Source: DASVCN01 sp040905665 (GTDB lineage Bacteria; Deinococcota; Deinococci; Deinococcales; Trueperaceae). From it: a stretch of DNA of 64,000 nucleotides. Position numbers and translations under genes: made by a program. Shown in pieces: positions 41,717 to 49,979 of this stretch. The notes under the pieces are model-generated. The model had not been told where the DNA came from. It ran no database searches and saw only the letters and a program-made list of their open reading frames with translations. How positions within the stretch are numbered: position 1 is the first letter of the stretch; every line of letters starts with the position of its first letter. Location: contig JBBDRD010000035.1 of NCBI GenBank assembly GCA_040905665.1, positions 124,001 to 188,000 on the forward strand, read 5' to 3'.

Positions 41717-43069
41717 TCAAAGCTTCCTTATTTCGATGGGAAAGAGTTCGAAGGGATCCTCGAGCTCGACTGTGTGGTTCACAGTAAACTCGTAAACTGG
41801 CTCGGTCTGAACGTCCGACGGAGAAAAGGGAAAAGCAAGATTACCAGCGTTACACAGGCGACCCGGAAAGTGACTATGCATGGCAAGCGTCCTCGCCAGG
41901 GCCAGGATGTCATTTGCCATGAGTTGCGAGGGAGCTACGACATCGATGACGAGACCCAACTCGTACGGTAATTCCTGCTTGAACTCGCGCTCAGACATTA
42001 CACCGGATTTTCCGTAGGTTCGAAAGCCGACTTCATAGTCGGCCTCGTCTTCATATATATCGCTTACCTTTCGATCAAGCTCAACCTTGATCGAAGCCAA
42101 ATACTCATCGATGATCGCGATCAGCTTTGGATCGCGCGTCCCAGCAATTGTTATGCACCGATATCCCGCCCTCTGAACGCCTTCAAGCTTGACGGTGTAG
42201 GGCTGTGTTCTCTCGAACGTTGCCCCGTATACCTTGACCCGTCTGTCATCGATCTGCTCGAAGACAGCTGAGCTGGCATCGAGTATGCCACCCGGTTCGT
42301 GAAGAAGGAAAGCATTCGCGTTTTCGTACATCGTATGAGCTGCGACGTTCTCTCTGCGGATTCGCTTCTCTGGGTTCGGACACTCAAGGACGAAGTGGTC
42401 GGTCTCGAGATGGGCGATCAGGCAGTCGCTACTCTTAGGAATTGCGATGGCTGCACCGCATTCAATGATCTTCCCGGCGTGCCAAGCCACCGCGGCCGGG
42501 ACGCCTTTGGAAAGTGGGACCGCAGCGAATAACGCGGCATCGCTGCAGCGACCCGCGACGACAACGTCTGCTCCGCGGGAGAGCGCGTCCTGAATCGGCT
42601 CGGGACCCATCATCGCGACGATGCGAGCGGCGTCCTCTAACCTTCTTGGCGTTAAACCTGGAGCCCCGGTCAAGGAGTGAATGCTCCCTTGCCGAAGGAG
42701 GGCGCCAAGCTTGTCGCGTCCAGGCTCGGCCCGGATAACGGCGATTCGAAAGTGAAGATCGTCCTCACGTGAAATTTCCTCGATGATCTCAAATAGCCAG
42801 TCGACGCCAACATTGCTGCCAGTACCTCCAGCAGAGCCGATCACGAGGGGAATCGAGTGCTGCAGTGCAGCTCTTAGTAGTAATCGAGTATCCCTCTTAC
42901 AGGAGGCTCGGGAAACGAAGGCTTTTCCATCACCCAGGTAATACGGACCCGGATCGGTCGATCCCGCATCAACGCCGAGGAACGTAGGCGGTTCCACAAG
43001 AGCGTTTTCGAGGGATGTTGTGGGGAATCCATAGCCAAGGTTACCGGTTGCAGAAAAGGCTCGTACCAT
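41717..43069 (-). CDS. AtuA-family (DUF1446) acyl-CoA or hydroxy-acid catabolic protein
   Basis: This protein has 450 residues. ATG 43069 has GGAGGA eight bases upstream; ATG 43081 is the alternative. Key regions: FLGVDAGSTDPGPYYLG, LVIGSAGGTGSNVGVDWLFE, DVVVAGRCSDAALFAAVPL and NAFLLHEPGGILD. AtuA of acyclic terpene (citronellol/geraniol) breakdown belongs here, but most members sit in other catabolic clusters and the reaction is not established. With DUF4387 it forms a probable two-subunit enzyme. Confidence 0.9.
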   Translation of the reverse strand: MVRAFSATGNLGYGFPTTSLENALVEPPTFLGVDAGSTDPGPYYLGDGKAFVSRASCKRDTRLLLRAALQHSIPLVIGSAGGTGSNVGVDWLFEIIEEISREDDLHFRIAVIRAEPGRDKLGALLRQGSIHSLTGAPGLTPRRLEDAARIVAMMGPEPIQDALSRGADVVVAGRCSDAALFAAVPLSKGVPAAVAWHAGKIIECGAAIAIPKSSDCLIAHLETDHFVLECPNPEKRIRRENVAAHTMYENANAFLLHEPGGILDASSAVFEQIDDRRVKVYGATFERTQPYTVKLEGVQRAGYRCITIAGTRDPKLIAIIDEYLASIKVELDRKVSDIYEDEADYEVGFRTYGKSGVMSEREFKQELPYELGLVIDVVAPSQLMANDILALARTLAMHSHFPGRLCNAGNLAFPFSPSDVQTEPVYEFTVNHTVELEDPFELFPIEIRKL

Positions 43070-43118
43070 GATGTCCTCCATTGGTTCCCAGCCGCCAATC
43101 GGGTCGGTGGATCGGCTT

Positions 43119-44051
43119 TCAATAACGAATTCTTGGATCGAGGAAACTGATTATCAGGTCGGTGACAAGATTGATGATTAGGAGTAGAAGTGCGAAGAAA
43201 AGAATGACACCCTGGATCACTGGATAATCCCTGTTGAAGACCGCAGAAACCAAGAGGGATCCTAGCCCAGGACGAGCGAATACAGTCTCGACCAAGACGG
43301 TGCCGCCCAGCTGTATCGCAAAGTAGAGCCCAATCGTAGTGACTATGGGTACAAGGCTACTTCTGAGTATGTGGCGCACGGTAATGGCGTATTCGTGAAG
43401 ACCTTTTGAACGGGCGGTCCTGATGAAGTCCTCACGAACGACTTCCAACACGGCAGACTTTGTAACTCTACTCAACAGGCCGGCCATGTAGATTCCCAAA
43501 GTAAGCGATGGGAGGAACGCATAATATATACGGACAGCGAAGCCAGCATCTCGAGGTGGACCAGTTGATGGGAACCAGCCAAGAAATAGCGAGAAGACTA
43601 GTAGCAAAAGCATTCCCAGCCAGAATAGGGGCATTGAGACGCCGAGCAACGCAACGGACATTGCGAGGTAGTCGATCCAGGATCGTCGTTTGATTGCGGA
43701 CAAGGCACCGAGCGGGATGCCTATAAGGGCCGCTATGATCGTCCCGAGAGTGGCCAATTCTATGGTTGGTGGCAAAACGCCGAGAATGTCTCGAACGACC
43801 GGCCTTCTTGTGACTAGTGACGAACCCAAGTCCCCAAAGGCAATCTGTTTCCAGTACATGGCGTACTGCTCGTAAAGCGGTCGATCGAGACCCAGGCGAT
43901 TGCGGAGATCAGCCAGGCTTCGTTCTGTGGCATAGTCGCCCAACATAAACAGCGCGGGGTCTCCAGGCAGGAGTCTCACCGCGAAGAACGTCAAGGTTAC
44001 AAGACCAATAAGGATAATTACAAAGGATCGTAGTCGGCTTCCTACAATCAT
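43119..44051 (-). CDS. Dipeptide/oligopeptide-type ABC transporter permease (DppB-like)
   Basis: This protein has about 310 residues. ATG 44051 follows AAGGTG. N-terminal helix SFVIILIGLVTLTFFAVRLLPGDPA is typical of DppB. LGLDRPLYEQYAMYWKQIAFGDLGSS is the periplasmic loop; the EAA loop is near SKGLHEYAITVRHILRSSLVPIV. The last part has FARPGLGSLLVSAVFNRDYPVIQG. It works with the DppC-like permease at 39.6-40.5 kb and the binding protein directly upstream. Confidence 0.93.
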   Translation of the reverse strand: MIVGSRLRSFVIILIGLVTLTFFAVRLLPGDPALFMLGDYATERSLADLRNRLGLDRPLYEQYAMYWKQIAFGDLGSSLVTRRPVVRDILGVLPPTIELATLGTIIAALIGIPLGALSAIKRRSWIDYLAMSVALLGVSMPLFWLGMLLLLVFSLFLGWFPSTGPPRDAGFAVRIYYAFLPSLTLGIYMAGLLSRVTKSAVLEVVREDFIRTARSKGLHEYAITVRHILRSSLVPIVTTIGLYFAIQLGGTVLVETVFARPGLGSLLVSAVFNRDYPVIQGVILFFALLLLIINLVTDLIISFLDPRIRY

Positions 44052-44195
44052 CCACACCTTGTTGACTCTCCAACTTGTTGCATAGAGGAAAGGCTGCCGT
44101 CTGCACGCGAAGGAACATTTTGAAGTGAGGTAGCCCGAGGCTTCCTCACTTCAACACAGCGGACCGATAGTCTTCAACCACTAGCCGCTGGCTAT

Positions 44196-45734
44196 CTACT
44201 CACGGCGTACGTGATAGAGCCATACGTGGCGGCTCGAGTTCTCACTATAGCCACGGATATCGGGCTGCAGGGCTGCGGTGGACTGATGCGTGTAGAGCGG
44301 CAGGAAAATCATGTCGTCCATGACTATCTGCTGTGCCTCTCCGTACAAGGCGAGCCGGCGCTCATCATCCGATTCTTGAGCGGCTTCAGCAAGGAGATCG
44401 TCTATGTCGTCGTACCACGACACATTTAATCCAGGCGATTTGGAGGATGAGTGGAACAAACCCATTAGCTGAGCAGCAGCATCAGGGGGAGCCGCAAACG
44501 AGCCAATAACGGTGTCGGGTGTACCCGAGCTGCGTGCCGCAGTGAATGCACCGCGATCGAGCACCTCGAGATCAACGTTGATCCCGACTCGTTCCAAATC
44601 TCCAGCGATAATCGTGCCGAGTTGGTCAAACGGGAACGAGGTCAGTGTCACAAGGTTAATGCCGACTCCGTCTGGATACCCAGCCTCGGCGAGGAGTTCC
44701 TGTGCTCGTTCAGGATCGTAGTCGTAACTCATCGTGTCCTCGGCATGACCAGGTACGCCGGGCGGAATCGGGGAATCGACACGAGTCATGAGACCCTTGA
44801 AGAAGTCTTGCGCAATTGCGTCCCTGTTGATCCCGTAAGCAACTGCTTGGCGGACGAGGGGATCTGTAAGAGGTTCGTTGCGAGCATTTATGAACAGGCC
44901 GAGCGCGTATGAACCGACGTCGCTCACGATCTGGAAATCCTCTGCCTGGGTCAGCCTCTCATACACATCGGGATCTGTGAGGTAGTAGAAGACATCTATC
45001 TCGCCTCGAATCAGGGCCGCCTCGGCTGTGGATTGCTCCTTAATTACTCTCAGGACAATGGTCTCGGTGGGCGCGGGTCCGCGGAAGTAATCCTCGTGCC
45101 TCTGGAGCACTATGTCCCCCCCGGGCGACCAGGCTTCGAATACGAACGGTCCGGTGCCTATCGGGTTGAAAGCGTAGTCATCGCCGAACTCTTCAACGGC
45201 CGCCTGATTAACTATCGAACCTTGTCGCAAATTCGTCAGCTTATGGAGGAATGTCGCGTCGGGTTCCTCAAGTTCAATAACAACGGTGTGTGGATTTGGC
45301 GTCTCTATACTTACAATTCCCGAAAAGACCCCGGCGAACCGCGACGCGGTCTCCGGATCCATAATTCGCTCGAACGAATACTTTACATCCGCTGCAGTGA
45401 ACTCACCGAACCCCTTGTGCCAAGTGACATCTTCGCGCAATTCGAAGGTATACGTCGTACCGTCATCAGAGACCTCCCATTGGAGCGCAAGATCAGGAAT
45501 GATCTCGTAGGTGTCAACGTCGTAGTCGACTAAGCCGCTGTACACGTTACGTGCGAGCATCTCATTCTGAATTGCCTGAATGCTTGCCGGATCGGCACCC
45601 GAAAAGTCGTCCCACGTCCGAACCACAATTTCTTCCTGGGCGGTAGCAAAGCCCGCGAAAATTAGCATGGCCAACATAAGCAAGAGGCTCGGTCTCTTGC
45701 TTATGACTCTCTTAAATGTGTCGAGGATTGGCAT
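44196..45734 (-). CDS. Peptide-type ABC transporter substrate-binding protein (family 5)
   Basis: This protein has 512 residues. ATG 45734 follows AGGGAGGGATAACG. A signal peptide (KRPSLLLMLAMLIFAGFATAQ) exports it. The family 5 (DppA/OppA) fold shows DPASIQAIQNEMLARNVYSG, DVTWHKGFGEFTAADVKYSF and YDPERAQELLAEAGYPDGV. Despite the family name such proteins bind peptides, glutathione, nickel or other organic cations and acids, so the ligand is open. It is the second gene of the operon. Confidence 0.93.
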   Translation of the reverse strand: MPILDTFKRVISKRPSLLLMLAMLIFAGFATAQEEIVVRTWDDFSGADPASIQAIQNEMLARNVYSGLVDYDVDTYEIIPDLALQWEVSDDGTTYTFELREDVTWHKGFGEFTAADVKYSFERIMDPETASRFAGVFSGIVSIETPNPHTVVIELEEPDATFLHKLTNLRQGSIVNQAAVEEFGDDYAFNPIGTGPFVFEAWSPGGDIVLQRHEDYFRGPAPTETIVLRVIKEQSTAEAALIRGEIDVFYYLTDPDVYERLTQAEDFQIVSDVGSYALGLFINARNEPLTDPLVRQAVAYGINRDAIAQDFFKGLMTRVDSPIPPGVPGHAEDTMSYDYDPERAQELLAEAGYPDGVGINLVTLTSFPFDQLGTIIAGDLERVGINVDLEVLDRGAFTAARSSGTPDTVIGSFAAPPDAAAQLMGLFHSSSKSPGLNVSWYDDIDDLLAEAAQESDDERRLALYGEAQQIVMDDMIFLPLYTHQSTAALQPDIRGYSENSSRHVWLYHVRRE

Positions 45735-45781
45735 TCGTTATCCCTCCCTAGAGATCGGAACTTGCATATCGGACGCTAATT

Positions 45782-46573
45782 TCATTTCAGTTGCGGTTCC
45801 CGGTTCGCGGCCTTCAAGGAATTCAACGTGTCTCGATAATGAGTGGCAAGGATTATCTCGGGCTGCGAATACCATATGAACTTGCACCCAAACTCCTGCC
45901 ATTTGATTGCTTCATCGGGGCTGTATGCGAGAACGCCGGCTGTTTTTCCTTTGCTCATCACAGTGGTCAGTACCTGATTCGTTGCTTCTACGACCGAGGG
46001 GTGATGGGGTGCGTATCCGAGTCCCATCTCCATAGAGAGGTCGGCCCGGCCGACAACAAATACATCAATGCCCGAATCGGCGATCTCTGCGATGTTCTCT
46101 ACGCCCTTCCGAGTCTCTATTAGCGCTACGATCAGAATCTCCTGGTTGACCTTGTCGACGAAGCTACTAAAGTCATCTCGGTAGACACCGCGTCCGGCGG
46201 CACGGGTAGCTGAACATAGGGTGCGCACGCCGAGCGGCGGGTATCTAGTGAATCCTACTGCTCTCTCTGCGGACGCTCTATCCTCGATGAGAGGAAGGAT
46301 TATGCCCTCGGCACCGCTGTCCAATACCCATAGAATCGTCTTCTGATCGACCTCACGTACCCGGACGAGGGGCGTTACCCCGTACGATTGGGAAGCACGA
46401 ATCATGTTCTCGATCGTCCGCCCGTCTGCGGCCGCATGCTCCATGTCAATCCCGATGAAGTCATACCCGGCGGCACCCACGAGTTCAGCCAGAGAAGGCT
46501 CCGGCACAAGCGTAAAGGTGCCGTAGGCTACGTCTTGAATCAGGAGCTTGTTCTTCGTCCGATTATCTCGCAT
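45782..46573 (-). CDS. HpcH/HpaI-type aldolase (class II pyruvate-dependent)
   Basis: This protein has 263 residues. ATG 46573 follows GGAGAGAAGC. YDFIGIDMEHAAADGRTIEN, RVREVDQKTILWVLDSGAEG and ILPLIEDRASAERAVGFTRY match HpaI/GarL metal-dependent aldolases; the Glu/Asp metal ligands are in LIETRKGVENI and VFVVGRADLSMEMG. They cleave 4-hydroxy-2-oxo acids to pyruvate (or oxalacetate-type products) and an aldehyde. It is the first gene of the island operon and gives the best clue that the imported compound is broken down by aldol cleavage. Confidence 0.92.
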   Translation of the reverse strand: MRDNRTKNKLLIQDVAYGTFTLVPEPSLAELVGAAGYDFIGIDMEHAAADGRTIENMIRASQSYGVTPLVRVREVDQKTILWVLDSGAEGIILPLIEDRASAERAVGFTRYPPLGVRTLCSATRAAGRGVYRDDFSSFVDKVNQEILIVALIETRKGVENIAEIADSGIDVFVVGRADLSMEMGLGYAPHHPSVVEATNQVLTTVMSKGKTAGVLAYSPDEAIKWQEFGCKFIWYSQPEIILATHYRDTLNSLKAANREPQLK

Positions 46574-47027
46574 GCTTCTCTCCAACTGTATTGCTTAAGA
46601 GAATTGCCGATCGACCGGCATTAAGCGGTAACTGCATTTGGTAAGTAAGTCCTACAAAGCTCCCTCCCGAAGCTAATTTCTGTCAAGCTAACACGCGCAA
46701 TGCCTGCACACGGGCGTTGTCCTTTTTGTTCCACGTGACTCACTTGGATGGCACTGCAATCCCATCGTTCTTTTTGATGCAGAAAATCCTTGTCCCCCGT
46801 CCTCTTGTGGAGCAGGCTCTTCTCTGTTTCTGTCGCCGGGCCCCGTCAACAGCCTAGGTTCAAGCGAGCCGGTGTCGCTAGAGAAGCCTGGCCTGGCTTG
46901 TCACCCCAGCCTCGAGAAACTCAAGACCCTCAACCTCAAAACTAGTCATCCACGGACGTGACGGTCGAATCCGCGATGTCGATACCTACTCAGGGGAAGC
47001 ATCGGCTAAGAAGCTAGTCCCTAGTCG
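46574..47027. other. Intergenic region at the right edge of the catabolic island
   Basis: No gene is supported. The operon promoter should lie here. AT-rich stretches such as CTTTTTGTTCC and GTTCTTTTTGATGC occur, but no convincing -35/-10 pair was chosen. No copy of a tRNA end was noticed. Confidence 0.4.
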
Positions 47028-47487
47028 CTAGTAATCCTCAATCCGTAGCTTGAAATTTACAACTCGGTCGCTCCGTACAGATCGGGGAACAGTGACTGGT
47101 GGTTGATGTTCATTGCATTGAGTGAGCGGATTGCATAAGTGATTCCTCTGCTGCAAAGCCAGAATCATCCGAAGCATTACGCGGACCTTTTCAACTGTCT
47201 TAGGTGCTAGTGGTAGACCACTATCTCGTCGCTTTAGTCCCCCGAGCAGCCCGGCGATTGACTTCTTATCGAACTTCTGAGGTGTGCTCCAGGTAGAGGC
47301 GCGAGTAGTCCCTATAACCATCAAATGTCCGCTTGGCGACGGCCTTTTCGCGGTTTTTCAACCATATTTCTATATTGGAATCTGAGGTGCTGGCCTTGGG
47401 TTTTACCGAGGGCGCGTACTCCCCAATGAACCGCGATTGACGACGGTTCCCTACTTTTGGGGGGGGGCGGTAACGACTCCTTCGCAT
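47028..47487 (-). pseudogene. Tyrosine recombinase N-terminal remnant
   Basis: Two minus-strand frames make the core-binding half of a phage-type integrase. The first has IEIWLKNREKAVAKRTFDGY and RDYSRLYLEHT. After a shift near 47285, QKFDKKSIAGLLGGLKRRDS, then LAPKTVEKVRVMLRMILALQ and RNHLCNPL follow, the usual Glspktv...vLr.aL.qA...NP pattern. The catalytic half is absent. It overlaps the end of the receiver frame, which runs into it. An integrase C-terminal remnant on the same strand lies 8 kb downstream at 38.9 kb. Confidence 0.75.
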
Positions 47488-47977
47488 TCAACTGTCGAGT
47501 CGAATCGGGCCATCTGCAAGATAGTGGGCTCGAGTTAAGCCAGAGCCAATAGTCCGCTGTTCGCCTGGTACCCTCCGCGAACTGCTTTGAAGAAACGGGT
47601 TTCCGAACGTATGAGTTCGCCCCGGCGGCGTAGCTTATGGCCATGTCTCCAGCATCATCGGATGTTGTAAACATTACGACAGGAATGGACTTTGTTCTCT
47701 CGTCTGCCCGCATCAGCTTTAGCACTTCCAAGCCGTTGAGCTTCGGGAGATTGATGTCGAGCAGGACCAGGCTCGGCAAGGTACTCTCTTTGGCCGATGG
47801 ATCTTCAACGGTACTCTCTGTTCCGAGGAGGAAGTCGAGAGCTTCGGCACCGTCTCTCGCGACGGCCACCTCAAAGGGCCTAGTCTTCTGCTGCGCCTTG
47901 AACGCGCGCAGGGTGAGGTCGACATCGTCTTCGTTATCCTCGACCAGGAGAATCAACTTGGCTATTTCTCGAGGCAT
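47321..47977 (-). CDS. Orphan receiver-domain response regulator, Rcp1 type (second copy)
   Basis: The receiver covers residues 1-155: LILLVEDNEDDVDLTLRAFK, LLDINLPKLNGLEVLKLM (phospho-Asp), VMFTTSDDAG and ANSYVRKPVSS (Lys). It is closely similar to the copy at 625-1077. The frame runs about 60 residues past the usual end (DYWLWLNSSP) through a run of nine C and into the integrase fragment. The natural C-terminus may therefore have been replaced by element DNA. No kinase is adjacent. Function as a phosphorelay partner is inferred. Confidence 0.82.
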   Translation of the reverse strand: MPREIAKLILLVEDNEDDVDLTLRAFKAQQKTRPFEVAVARDGAEALDFLLGTESTVEDPSAKESTLPSLVLLDINLPKLNGLEVLKLMRADERTKSIPVVMFTTSDDAGDMAISYAAGANSYVRKPVSSKQFAEGTRRTADYWLWLNSSPLSCRWPDSTRQLNAKESLPPPPKSREPSSIAVHWGVRALGKTQGQHLRFQYRNMVEKPRKGRRQADI

Positions 47978-48155
47978 GCAGCCTTCTCCCTTGCCTCCTC
48001 TGGCAAGTTACCTAGGTCTCTAAACTACAACATGTAGGGGAGATGAGCTTCCGTGTGGGTCCATGTCCAGGCTTCCATAGCAGATCCTGTACGAGCTACC
48101 TGCAAACGCCAGACCTCAGTAGGGAATTCCTGGTCTTATTCGCAACCAGAACCAA

Positions 48156-48773
48156 CTAAACCGAGTCGGATTTCTGCTTGCCGACTTCCACGGCCGAGCC
48201 GCGACTCGCAGGCTCGTACGCGCTTTGACGTGTCGCCGTGAGTTCTGCGATACCCCGCGCGTTTCTGAAGTTTACCGACAATACTTCGCTCGCGGCGAAC
48301 TCCTGACCGTTGGCGGCGTCCAGGTTCGGCCCTTTGGGCGCGGGCGCAACGGTCGCCTGGAAGAGGCGCTGGAAAGGCTTGTCTCGCGTGGACCGTTCCA
48401 GGTGGTCGCTGAGCCTCGAATTGTGAGGGAGGCGGATATCTCCGGCAATGCAGTAGTCGTCGAAGTAGACGGCGACACGCTTGGTGTCGTAACCCAGCGG
48501 CGCGGCGGCTTCGAAGTAGCCGCTCCTGATCCATAGGATCTGCTCCTTGGGTACCGCGTAAAAGGAGGCGACCGCCACCCGTTCCTGCGCCGCGGGCGGC
48601 CTGGGTGAACCGGGTTGGTACACGAGGGCATTGGTGACAGGCAACATGGCTCGGTCGGTTCGGTTGAGGAACTCTGCCACCGCGGCTCCCGCCGTCGGAT
48701 GGATCAATCCGAAAACACGTTGCGTGAAGGTATAGACGTCGGCTTCGAGGGCATCGGTGTTGACTATGGTCAT
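48156..48773 (-). CDS. Hypothetical protein
   Basis: This protein has 205 residues and no signal peptide or membrane helix. Recognisable stretches are YTFTQRVFGLIHPTAGAAVA, VAVASFYAVPKEQILWIRSG and KRVAVYFDDYCIAGDIRLPH. The overall composition is that of a folded soluble protein, but I do not know the family. The tail after residue 180 is rich in Ser and Gln and probably disordered. The gene is preceded by a cluster of GAATGCCT repeats. It sits between the second receiver gene and the polysaccharide operon. Confidence 0.6.
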   Translation of the reverse strand: MTIVNTDALEADVYTFTQRVFGLIHPTAGAAVAEFLNRTDRAMLPVTNALVYQPGSPRPPAAQERVAVASFYAVPKEQILWIRSGYFEAAAPLGYDTKRVAVYFDDYCIAGDIRLPHNSRLSDHLERSTRDKPFQRLFQATVAPAPKGPNLDAANGQEFAASEVLSVNFRNARGIAELTATRQSAYEPASRGSAVEVGKQKSDSV

Positions 48774-48795
48774 AATTGGTGCTCGCTCCTACACG

Positions 48796-48857
48796 GAATG
48801 CCTACGTCGGAATGCCTGTGGAAATGGCTAGGTGAGAATGCCTACCTCGAATGCTCC
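48796..48857. repeat. Cluster of GAATGCCT repeats upstream of a hypothetical gene
   Basis: GAATGCCT occurs exactly at 48796, 48810 and 48836, and as GAATGCTCC at 48849. Spacings are 14, 26 and 13 bases. They are direct repeats within about 60 bases before the hypothetical gene (start 48773), so they could be binding sites for a regulator. Confidence 0.55.
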
Positions 48858-48964
48858 TGGACCGAGACGGTCTAGGCGAAATAATAGCACGAGGCGCAAT
48901 CTGCCCAAGGGGTTGCAGGGGAGAGAGGGCGCACCGCACCGCCCAAGCAATCGCAACAGAACGA

Positions 48965-49978
48965 TCAGTCGATGGTGGGCGCCGGCAGCTCCTCACTGCT
49001 CGGCCCGTCGCCACCATGCACCAGCGGCCAACCGTCCACCCACTCGATGGCGTCGATGAGCGCCGGCCGGCGGGTGGCGCCGTTGCGCAGGAGAGGTTCC
49101 TCGGGAGAGATCGCGTGATAGACGATCCAATCGTCTCCGGCATCGTCCTGTACCACCGAGTTGTGGCCCGGGCCCACCCACTCGTCATTGCGGAACAAGA
49201 CCACCTCTCCGCCCCCGTAGCGAAGATCCCGGCCCATAGCATCGAGGTAGGGGCCCAGGAGGTTGTCCGAGCGTCCAACCCAGTTGATGTAAGTGCTCGC
49301 CGCACCGTCACAGCAGGAGCCGGAAGAGAGAAGCAGGTAGTAGAAGTCGTTGCGCTCGAGCACGTAGGGCGCTTCGAAGCGAGTATCGGCCAGAAGCAAC
49401 GGGCTTCCGATCGCCGTGGTTCCGCCGTCGTCCAATTCGACGGCGTAGATACCGTTGAAGCTCCCCCAAATGAGTGTCCGAACGCCCGACTCGTACCAGA
49501 CGAACGGGTCGATCGAGTTGTCGACGCCGATATCGAGTGAGCAGAACACCGGGCGCCCCAGATCCTCCCAGGGGCCAAGCGGATGATCGGCCGTCGCGAG
49601 GCCGATACACGGGTTCGGGTCACCCCACTGAGAGTATGAGTAGTAGAGGTAGTAGGAGCCCTCGAAGAAGCTGAGGTCCGGGGCCCACAGGAAGCCTCCG
49701 CCCTCCTTCCAGGATGGGGGCAGGGAGAAGGCGTCCTGAACGAACTCCCAATTCACCAGGTCGGCGGAGCGGAATATCGGCAGGAAGTGCTCCATTCGCC
49801 CGTCCCAGCTGTCCTGGGTCGCCACCAGGTAGAAGTCTCCGTCCTGGGCACGTAAAACGCTGGGGTCGGCAGCGGTGGGGAGCACGACGGGATTCTGGTA
49901 AGTACCGCTTTCCGATTGAGCTCCGGCCAGTCCGGCGAGGAGCAAGGCCAGGAGCATCGGCACCGCTCGTGGTTCCAT
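48965..49978 (-). CDS. Exported GH43-family glycosidase (arabinanase/xylosidase type)
   Basis: This protein has 337 residues. ATG 49978 follows AAGGAGGACCTGAC. Signal peptide: MEPRAVPMLLALLLAGLAGA. The five-bladed propeller is seen in QNPVVLPTAADPSVLRAQDG (catalytic base Asp in DPS), VDNSIDPFVWYESGV (pKa-modulating Asp) and DTRFEAPYVLERNDFYYLL (acid Glu). WAPDLSFFEGSYYLYYS is typical. It cleaves arabinose- or xylose-containing polymers outside the cytoplasm. It is the last gene of a six-gene operon; the products could be taken up by the ABC transporter encoded upstream. Confidence 0.92.
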   Translation of the reverse strand: MEPRAVPMLLALLLAGLAGAQSESGTYQNPVVLPTAADPSVLRAQDGDFYLVATQDSWDGRMEHFLPIFRSADLVNWEFVQDAFSLPPSWKEGGGFLWAPDLSFFEGSYYLYYSYSQWGDPNPCIGLATADHPLGPWEDLGRPVFCSLDIGVDNSIDPFVWYESGVRTLIWGSFNGIYAVELDDGGTTAIGSPLLLADTRFEAPYVLERNDFYYLLLSSGSCCDGAASTYINWVGRSDNLLGPYLDAMGRDLRYGGGEVVLFRNDEWVGPGHNSVVQDDAGDDWIVYHAISPEEPLLRNGATRRPALIDAIEWVDGWPLVHGGDGPSSEELPAPTID

Positions 49979-49979
49979 G

